Position numbers and translations under genes: made by a program. Positions 22,101-23,637 of a stretch of DNA of 23,637 bases are shown one piece after another. The first letter of the stretch is position 1; the number at the start of each line of letters is the position of its first letter. The stretch lies in assembly GCF_001039355.2 (NCBI RefSeq), contig NW_019775541.1, positions 86,727 to 110,363 of the forward strand, written 5' to 3'. Source of the DNA: Lingula anatina. Taxonomy: Eukaryota > Brachiopoda > Lingulata > Lingulida > Lingulidae. The notes beneath the pieces are model-generated. The model was not told the DNA's origin and ran no database searches. It saw only the letters and a program-made list of their open reading frames with translations.

Positions 22101-22464
22101 AAGCCATGACTTACATGCCAACGGCACGGGAAGATACAAAGTGGCAGTGATCGTAAATGTAGCCAAGTGCGGGGGTCAGGATCTGGGAAGTTATGGCCAC
22201 CGTGAACACCAAGTTTAAAATCTCCTCTTGTGCCGGACACCCTACTGGACCGTCTTCGTACCGGCGTCTGTCGTCCGTCAGGGCTGACCCATTGATGCTC
22301 TCTGTCTCGTTAGAGCCGCAAAGGTCGGAGTAGAACCCTGCGTCCCTGAAAATGTACACCAGGGAAGGCCACCCAATAATGCTGACCGTGTATATTCCCA
22401 CCTCCAGCAAGACCAGGGTAACGGTCAGACCTTTAAGGCAAGGAGAGTGCGTTCTTATTGGCAT
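4644..22464 (-). CDS. SLC43A3-like: SLC43A3-like major facilitator transporter, nine coding exons (whole gene span)
   Basis: This is a solute carrier family 43 transporter in the plasma membrane. Family members carry large neutral amino acids (SLC43A1/A2) or purine nucleobases (SLC43A3), so the substrate here is not certain. Nine exons join with GT-AG sites and matching phases (350+47+170+186+454+114+169+124+123 nt), giving 1737 nt and 578 residues. Human members, from memory, are about 490-570 residues. Family signatures are GWPSLVYIF in TM1, an N-glycosylation loop with LCG, YTNVF before TM8, FPHEHFGK before TM11, and LQFPLF then DPLY before TM12. LCG, EHFGK and LQFP look closer to SLC43A3 than to A1/A2 by memory comparison. 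The central cytoplasmic loop (about residues 230-360) is long, polar and divergent. Exons 3 and 4 appear twice in this window, probably as unmerged alleles, and the coding sum uses one copy of each. The span also contains a foreign piece (10122-17570) that probably does not belong in the intron. Confidence 0.9.
4872..4928. repeat. (TATTA)n pentanucleotide repeat
   Basis: About eleven copies of TATTA in SLC43 intron 8, next to the exon 8 donor. It supplies the stop codon that ends the read-through frame of exon 8. Imperfect relatives occur at 4800-4870. Confidence 0.9.
4954..5077 (-). CDS. SLC43A3-like: SLC43A3-like exon 8 (TM11, EHFGK motif)
   Basis: The acceptor is GCATTCACAG|G and the donor is CTTTAT|GTAATT; 124 nt. 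It encodes FPHEHFGKGYAVQCGIQSV, then GFLQFPLF, then GGDPLY. FP.(E/N)HFG and the L(L/Q)(Q/F)P block are the most family-specific residues in the gene. The frame stays open 12 codons past the donor to a stop at the start of a (TATTA)n repeat. The donor is preferred because exon 9 continues the family sequence. Confidence 0.92.
5247..5457. mobile_element. MITE with 26-bp terminal inverted repeats
   Basis: Arms at 5247-5272 and 5432-5457 match at 24 of 26 bases, with CTTTACACTGGACGG outermost and GTCCTTxCTG inside. The 211-bp unit has no open frame of note and lies in SLC43 intron 7. A target duplication is not evident, so the superfamily is unknown. Confidence 0.6.
5866..6537 (+). pseudogene. 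Non-LTR retrotransposon (LINE) C-terminal fragment
   Basis: A 223-codon frame encodes the region after the reverse transcriptase core in many invertebrate LINEs of the CR1/L2-like kind: a basic, aromatic segment (GFGDVWLGRRYDKNFIQRF), then LTRFRISTHNLGIETGRHE, then a zinc-binding signature Cys-x2-Cys-(x13)-His-x4-Cys (ICKKC ... EDEIHFLVSC). It ends with a conserved-type tail (KYLWLAFQKR) and a stop. The polymerase domain is absent upstream, where the frame is closed by a TAA, so the copy is 5'-truncated as expected for LINE insertions. It lies in SLC43 intron 7, antisense to the transporter. The frame is intact over 223 codons, suggesting a fairly young insertion. Confidence 0.8.
6538..6705 (+). 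mobile_element. 3' untranslated tail of the LINE fragment with hairpin
   Basis: Right after the stop codon is a perfect 6-bp stem (AGAGCC at 6544-6549, GGCTCT at 6555-6560) with a 5-nt loop, in the place where some LINEs keep a 3' recognition structure. AATAAAGG near 6690 followed by GTAAAGGT may be the 3' end. The exact end is not certain. Confidence 0.45.
6831..6999 (-). CDS. SLC43A3-like: SLC43A3-like exon 7 (TM9 and TM10)
   Basis: The acceptor is TTTCCTGATAG and the donor is TATGC|GTAAGT; 169 nt. It encodes EPKTFITPSLITC, a hydrophobic helix (LLLWVTCAVPVL), a short turn with Glu-Gly-Gln-Tyr, then a second helix in which LHCMLRSF matches the conserved Leu-His-x-x-x-Arg-(S/G)-F of the family. 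It ends AYA just before exon 8. The plus-strand open frame over the same bases (6807-7052) is a shadow. Confidence 0.9.
7569..7640. repeat. (AG)n purine tract
   Basis: AG repeats grading into GGGA-type units in SLC43 intron 6, close to the exon 6 donor. They give the false Leu/Ser-rich frame on the minus strand. Confidence 0.9.
7649..7762 (-). CDS. SLC43A3-like: SLC43A3-like exon 6 (TM8)
   Basis: The acceptor is ATGTTTCAG|CC and the donor is CATG|GTATTC; 114 nt. It encodes SHYTNVFGYMQLGF, matching the family's YTN.F.(F/G).Q(F/L) motif, then a hydrophobic helix and HFLDRQ, the usual D-R loop after TM8. Reading through the donor enters a GA-rich simple repeat (7569-7640), so the open frame beyond the splice site is not coding. 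Phase 2-base entry and 1-base exit agree with exons 5 and 7. Confidence 0.88.
7951..8404 (-). CDS. SLC43A3-like: SLC43A3-like exon 5 (central cytoplasmic loop and TM7)
   Basis: The acceptor is TTACTCGTAG|TGC and the donor is GATC|GTAATT; 454 nt, phase 0 in and phase 1 out. The first 100 or so residues are polar, rich in Asp, Asn, Ser and Lys, and show no motif I recognise. They form the loop between the two six-helix halves. The end (VEEYVPFSSVLKNPMFW, then a hydrophobic helix with ELWYSCNVLLIASYFGSF) matches the family segment where a Ser/Phe-rich stretch leads into TM7. The loop is longer than in human SLC43A3 and accounts for most of the extra length. Confidence 0.88.
8405..9217. other. 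SLC43 intron 4 (left copy)
   Basis: Lies between exons 4 and 5. From 8525 it is shared with the right-hand block. The plus-strand frame at 8926-9225 is not conserved in the other copy and is not a gene. Confidence 0.7.
9218..9403 (-). CDS. SLC43A3-like: SLC43A3-like exon 4, second copy (left-hand contig)
   Basis: A 186-nt exon with TTTAG acceptor and AAG|GTATGT donor, encoding the YDAG motif, TM6 and the first part of the cytoplasmic loop. Both ends are phase 0, and the donor joins exon 5 (8404) in frame. Five residue differences from the copy at 18244-18429 all fall in the 30-residue hydrophilic tail, while the membrane segment is unchanged. This is the pattern expected of two alleles under weaker constraint in the loop. 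Confidence 0.88.
9680..9849 (-). CDS. SLC43A3-like: SLC43A3-like exon 3, second copy (left-hand contig)
   Basis: Same splice sites, phase, length and translation as the exon at 18706-18875 (TM4 to the start of TM5). This copy is contiguous with exons 5-9. It is probably the other allele of the same exon, not a paralogous exon. Splicing exon 4 of the right-hand copy (phase 0) onto this acceptor (which needs one carried base) would break the frame. Confidence 0.88.
9966..10005. repeat. Double palindrome, second copy (one base changed)
   Basis: This corresponds to 18992-19031. The first arm is perfect (TTGCGTTCGAACGCAA at 9967-9982). The second reads ACGTTCGAACGCAAT, one G-to-A change, leaving its 10-bp core palindrome intact. 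Confidence 0.8.
10121..10121. other. Single N: probable contig join
   Basis: One ambiguous base stands exactly where the left near-identical block ends inside a TG microsatellite. Sequence on the two sides is unrelated to what follows the same TG run in the other copy. Confidence 0.85.
10247..10399 (-). CDS. Candidate exon 2 (last exon here) of the type II membrane protein
   Basis: After a TATTTATTTGCAG acceptor the frame (phase 0) reads LLEKVDKNLHAAMNDMNKTA and runs 50 codons to a stop at 10247. It joins exon 1 (ILHR) in frame, and the junction region looks like a short amphipathic or coiled-coil stalk. It has sequons at NKT and NAS and two Cys. Joined to exon 1 the protein is 213 residues. 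A GTGCGT at AATG|GTGCGT inside the exon could instead be a donor leading to further exons, which would lie past the contig end at 10122. The pairing rests on phase, strand and order only. Confidence 0.45.
   Translation of the reverse strand, partial: LLEKVDKNLHAAMNDMNKTANNVMNGACNASSTIEGLQCWENNLNHGLRI
10400..10863. other. Intron part of the type II membrane protein gene
   Basis: Lies between exon 2 and the left end of the transposon. AT-rich, with no feature recognised. Confidence 0.4.
10864..11534 (+). repeat. Left terminal inverted repeat of the DNA transposon
   Basis: This matches the reverse complement of 13901-14556. An open frame at 10965-11183 is mirrored by one on the opposite strand at 14170-14484 with largely the same translation, which is how the repeat is seen most easily; neither frame is a gene. 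The innermost shared block is TTCAAGATGGCCGTCAAT. Confidence 0.85.
11535..12452. other. Transposon interior, left of the transposase remnant
   Basis: No coding sequence. It carries further degenerate copies of the AAATGGCC(G/A)(T/C)CAA word (about 11660 and 11850) and a 15-bp direct repeat of TTGCCAATATATA near 12260-12290. Confidence 0.4.
12453..13060 (+). pseudogene. Broken Tc1-like transposase remnant
   Basis: Fragments in two frames line up with Tc1-family transposases. A helix-turn-helix-like start (PTIRNLVECHNMPGSVSD then P.GR) runs from about 12470. In the next frame, QDRYIRLHQLRDQF and APGRNNNRSSSPTMRRRL run to about 12700. Back in the first frame come VVVDGN, HYIDQNLQPHMTSFMQQ and QQDKTRSHS, the last corresponding to the family's DNARPH motif. 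The stretch that should carry the first catalytic Asp (DESRF-type motif) is deleted between MRRRL and GGQPMVVVDGN. The terminal SPDL.PIEHLWD region is unrecognisable. With frame changes and a lost catalytic segment it cannot encode an active enzyme. It lies midway between the two long inverted repeats. Confidence 0.8.
13061..13900. other. Transposon interior, right of the transposase remnant
   Basis: AT-rich and non-coding, with a C-rich patch at about 13470-13500 and degenerate TGGCC(T/G)(C/T)CA words near 13155-13180. Confidence 0.4.
13901..14556 (-). repeat. Right terminal inverted repeat of the DNA transposon
   Basis: This is the reverse-complement partner of the left repeat. It retains about 16 bp near its outer end that the left copy lacks (between the TTAGTCGAGT and CCTGCAATG blocks). 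Confidence 0.85.
14707..15195 (-). CDS. Exon 1 of an unrecognised type II single-pass membrane protein
   Basis: The 163 codons start MMN (either ATG at 15195 or 15192) and end at a CATCGG|GTAATT donor, phase 0. Residues 1-76 are hydrophilic and Pro/Ser/Asp-rich. RRWR at about 76-79 precedes one hydrophobic helix (about 80-102, LMVIFAMCCL then IAIVVLGAS). A polar segment follows with Cys143 and an N-glycosylation sequon at Asn154 (NCT). Basic residues before the helix and the absence of a signal peptide imply N-inside (type II) topology. The layout resembles the N-terminal half of a TNF-superfamily ligand, but no TNF homology domain is present, so that is only a suggestion. It lies on the piece between the two Ns and may be unrelated to the transporter locus. 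Confidence 0.6.
15634..15641 (-). promoter_or_regulatory. Possible TATA box upstream of the type II membrane protein gene
   Basis: The minus strand reads TATATAAG about 440 nt before the ATG at 15195, with a TGACGT element just downstream. It is the only TATA-like site I noticed at a plausible distance, but the region is AT-rich and no transcript start is visible. Confidence 0.2.
16602..16616 (+). promoter_or_regulatory. DR3-type AGGTCA direct repeat
   Basis: AGGTCA-AAT-AGGTCA, a 3-nt-spaced direct repeat, on the middle contig about 1.4 kb upstream of the type II membrane protein ATG. The spacing fits VDR/PXR-type receptors, but a chance or repeat origin is possible. Confidence 0.25.
17068..17356. 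repeat. Imperfect TGGGCCAGAT-type tandem and palindromic array
   Basis: About 290 bp consist almost wholly of 9-12-bp units such as TGGGCCAGAT, TGGCCCAGATC and TCTGGCAA in both orientations, so that GGCCAGATCTGGCC palindromes form. All six frames are long and open only because the repeat lacks stops. The many Trp/Gly/Pro-rich frames here (16864-17388) are artefacts of it. Confidence 0.85.
17415..17570 (-). mobile_element. Possible 3' end of a LINE with CTTGAAT tail
   Basis: On the minus strand the sequence runs to AATAAATA followed by CTTGAATCTTGAATCTTG. This is an A-rich polyadenylation-like signal followed by a short tandem tail, which I associate with CR1/L2-like LINE 3' ends. No coding part is present before the contig break. 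Confidence 0.35.
17571..17571. other. Single N: probable contig join
   Basis: One ambiguous base follows a run of ten A and directly precedes the first base of the right-hand near-identical block. Together with the N at 10121 it brackets a separate 7.4-kb piece. Confidence 0.85.
18244..18429 (-). CDS. SLC43A3-like: SLC43A3-like exon 4, copy in the right-hand contig
   Basis: The acceptor is TTCTTTAG, the donor is AAG|GTATGT, and the length is 186 nt (62 codons, phase 0 at both ends). It begins LAYDAGVPYRL, matching the family's L(L/I)Y(D/E)(A/K)G motif before TM6. TM6 follows (SLIAMGCGTFVIATATTIV), then the start of the large cytoplasmic loop. It differs from the copy at 9218-9403 by five residues (Ser for Pro, Asp for Ala, Ser for Ala, Asp for Gly, Ser for Arg), all after TM6. 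Confidence 0.9.
18706..18875 (-). CDS. SLC43A3-like: SLC43A3-like exon 3, copy in the right-hand contig
   Basis: The acceptor is GTGTTTCAG and the donor is AAG|GTATTA; 170 nt, entering at phase 1 and leaving at phase 0. It encodes TM4 and the start of TM5: MEWLLFPGASLHLVGGF, then TTGMQL and a Phe-Pro-Thr-Arg-Lys-Ser-Thr turn that matches the family's basic loop before TM5 (G..RST). The translation is identical to the copy at 9680-9849. This copy is contiguous with exons 1 and 2, with no N between them. Confidence 0.9.
18992..19031. repeat. Double palindrome ATTGCGTTCGAACGCA in SLC43 intron 2
   Basis: Two 16-bp arms, 18992-19007 and 19016-19031, are perfect inverted copies separated by 8 nt. 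Each arm also contains its own 14-bp palindrome (TGCGTTCGAACGCA). They lie about 120 nt upstream of exon 3 in the direction of transcription. The other allele-like copy has the same structure with one change. Confidence 0.85.
19142..19172. repeat. (TG)n microsatellite
   Basis: Fifteen or so TG units in SLC43 intron 2. The left near-identical block breaks off at the same point after only a few units, consistent with an assembly break in the microsatellite. Confidence 0.95.
19560..20400 (+). other. Coding-like but unrecognised patch in SLC43 intron 2
   Basis: Several open stretches with protein-like composition shift between frames on the plus strand: a 120-codon frame at 19578-19940, an overlapping frame ending CSYGFCCYK (19708-19911), NNATSLAISAKSWELL (about 20040-20095) and a stretch with EQPDEARRTSDYTVAV ending near 20402. 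Frames change and stops intervene. It may be a decayed transposon or retrocopy. I recognise no family. Confidence 0.25.
20850..21450. repeat. ACGT-dense tract in SLC43 intron 2
   Basis: By eye about seventeen ACGT tetramers fall in roughly 600 bp, many inside (A/T)ACGTTGCC, CAACGT or GCGTATAC words. Spacing is irregular, so it is not a clean tandem array. It may be an old palindromic repeat family. Confidence 0.5.
21520..21557. repeat. Short direct repeat ATTACTGGCAGATAT
   Basis: Two copies of a 15-bp word about 22 nt apart, just inside intron 2 near the exon 2 donor. No function is apparent. Confidence 0.7.
21571..21617 (-). CDS. SLC43A3-like: SLC43A3-like exon 2 (TM3, micro-exon)
   Basis: This 47-nt exon is too short for routine ORF calling. 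It has a TTTTTTCTAG acceptor and a CCAG|GTAAC donor. It begins with one base that completes an Ile codon from exon 1, encodes VFSVSGCLLMAFSAP (the TM3 segment), and leaves one G that completes a Gly codon with exon 3. The hydrophobic run and its place match the family segment after the TM2-TM3 loop. The next AG two bases downstream would shift the frame, so the boundary at 21617 is preferred. Confidence 0.85.
21618..22114. other. SLC43 intron 1
   Basis: AT-rich with no recognised element. Bounded by the exon 1 donor and the exon 2 acceptor. Confidence 0.75.
22115..22464 (-). CDS. SLC43A3-like: SLC43A3-like exon 1 (start codon, TM1, glycosylated loop, TM2)
   Basis: The ATG at 22464 has an AAAACC context, and the short N-terminus before TM1 has the family length. 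Residues about 9-34 form TM1, including GWPSLVYIF. The loop that follows holds LCG and two N-glycosylation sequons (NET and NGS), then GCPAQEE, which resembles the family's GC..Q/QDE motif before TM2. The exon closes in LGYIYD, the start of the loop after TM2. The donor reads AT|GTAAGT, and the exon ends two bases into a codon. Reading through the donor gives a stop almost at once, which supports the boundary. No TATA box or clear promoter is visible upstream. Confidence 0.92.
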
Positions 22465-23204
22465 GGTTTTAACCTCTTTGAGGCAAATTTCGAAAATAAC
22501 TTAAAATTGCAGCGTTTTTGTGCCTTATTTCTTCTTTTTTTACCGCAGGAAAATTCCGCAGAGTATTCCGTATCTAAAATTCTCAGGAACTATTGGATAT
22601 GGGTATGTTTGTCAAGCCGTATCTCTTGAAATACTGTCTCTTGTTTAAATGTTCACTTGGCTAAACAAAATCGCCTCTTCTTGACATTTGCAAACAAAAG
22701 CAATTTTCCGGGCCGTTACTCAACATGTAAAACCTAGCCCCATTTTTCGGGTCTAGCACAGGTATCTCAAGATGCCCGCGTGTGAAATATGGTACACTGT
22801 ACCTGGCTGGCTACACCTTTTTAATGAGTCACTTTTGTTACATGCTTATTAGATGCTGTAAACAATATTAAAGTAAATGTATATACATGTACATTTATTA
22901 ACGTGACGTGTGGACGTGCGACGTATACAAATCACCCGGCCTCGATTTTAGGTGTGCTGTATCTCTTTTTTTTTTTGTTCTTTAGATGTCATTGGAAGTA
23001 CACCTGGATGCCTCCCATTGTCTTATATATATGAACCCTTGCCCTGGTGGTCAGCTCCTGTGTCTGGGTATAGCCTGGAATCTGGAGGAACTGGGACATC
23101 GGGTCAGGGTCACCTGGACTCTAGGGGATAGTACATGCAAGCCAAGAATTCTAATTAGATATATTTAAAAACTTTGAAGAACTTTAAGAACTTTGCGCAA
23201 AGGG

Positions 23205-23206
<2 letters not shown>
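22465..23206. other. 5' flank of the SLC43 gene
   Basis: Should include the 5' UTR and promoter. No TATA box, clear initiator or further exon is evident. The plus-strand frame at 22986-23168 is unsupported. Confidence 0.4.

Positions 23207-23245
<39 letters not shown>
23207..23245. repeat. (AAT)n microsatellite
   Basis: About thirteen AAT units, preceded by three degenerate 9-bp units of AACTTTGAAG type (23169-23196). Confidence 0.9.
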
Positions 23246-23246
<1 letters not shown>

Positions 23247-23637
23247 TAGAGGATCAGAGAGGCGATACCGCCTCCTGGTATTGTACCACCAGCTGGAGTA
23301 AGAGCATTCGTATGGGAAGGAAAAAGAAGGGGGAGGGGTTGTTTCACTAGTTGACGATCTTTCGCAAACAAAAGCCATTGAATGAATATACGATTGCAAC
23401 GATCCCCCACTGAGGATACGAAAATTACGTTCTTCCTTGCTCTTTGGCCAACGAAGACTCAAATATGAAAATCGCGTCCTCATCTCTTTCACATTGGGAA
23501 TGAACTTTCGCTAACAATTTGAAAGTTGTCTTTTTTGTCTGCCAGTTTTAGAGATAAAATGGAAAAACATTTGCAAAGTTCAGTTCATGGTGAAAAGTAG
23601 GTCAAAGGTCAATTTCAAGGTCACATTTAGATTGCCA
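23246..23637. other. Right edge, no gene seen
   Basis: Non-repetitive DNA apart from the AGGTCA elements at the very end. The minus-strand frame at 23184-23492 is driven by the AAT repeat. Confidence 0.4.
23599..23623 (+). promoter_or_regulatory. DR1-type AGGTCA direct repeat plus TCAAGGTCA half-site
   Basis: A perfect AGGTCA-A-AGGTCA (23599-23611), the DR1 pattern bound by RXR/HNF4-type nuclear receptors, is followed by TCAAGGTCA (23615-23623), an extended half-site. It lies 1.1 kb upstream of the SLC43 start codon. Similar AGGTCA-rich words also occur in dispersed invertebrate repeats, so function is unproven. Confidence 0.3.

Noticed and set aside
19142-23245. CRISPR-like or other regular spaced array
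   Set aside because: The repeats here are microsatellites or irregular ACGT words with no constant repeat-spacer structure, and the genome is eukaryotic.

Overview
The window is eukaryotic nuclear DNA, most likely from a marine invertebrate; I cannot name the species. It is AT-rich with short coding exons bounded by GT-AG introns, many simple repeats, and MITE-like and other transposon debris. The palindromes TACATGTA and TAGGCCTA recur, which I associate from memory with lancelet, hemichordate, echinoderm and mollusc genomes. There is no operon structure, rRNA, tRNA or CRISPR array that I can see.

The main gene lies on the minus strand, from 22464 down to 4644. It encodes an SLC43-family (SLC43A3-like) 12-TM major facilitator transporter. 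Nine coding exons can be placed with exact splice sites and compatible phases, giving a predicted protein of 578 residues. Exons 1-2 lie at 22464-21571. Exons 3-4 occur twice (18875-18244 and 9849-9218). Exons 5-9 lie at 8404-4644.

The doubled exons sit in two near-identical blocks, 8525-10120 and 17572-19147. One block ends, and the other begins, exactly at a single N (10121 and 17571). The piece between the Ns (10122-17570) has its own content and no SLC43 exon. The simplest reading is a scaffold of three contigs. The right end of contig 1 and the left end of contig 3 would be two alleles of one locus that were not merged, with contig 2 placed between them. Using both copies in series would break the reading frame, which supports this.

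Contig 2 carries two minus-strand exons (15195-14707 and 10399-10247) of an unrecognised short type II membrane protein. The intron between them holds a 3.7-kb DNA transposon (about 10864-14556) with unusually long inverted repeats and a decayed Tc1/mariner-type transposase. Further right are an imperfect TGGGCCAGAT-type array and what may be the 3' end of a LINE.

Other mobile fragments include a LINE C-terminal coding fragment in SLC43 intron 7 (5866-6537, plus strand), a small MITE with an 8-bp target duplication at 1502-1691, and a second MITE with 26-bp inverted ends at 5247-5457. The left 4.6 kb and right 1.2 kb hold no gene I can support. I see no new multi-gene system here; the most consequential observation is the probable assembly error that splits and doubles the transporter gene.
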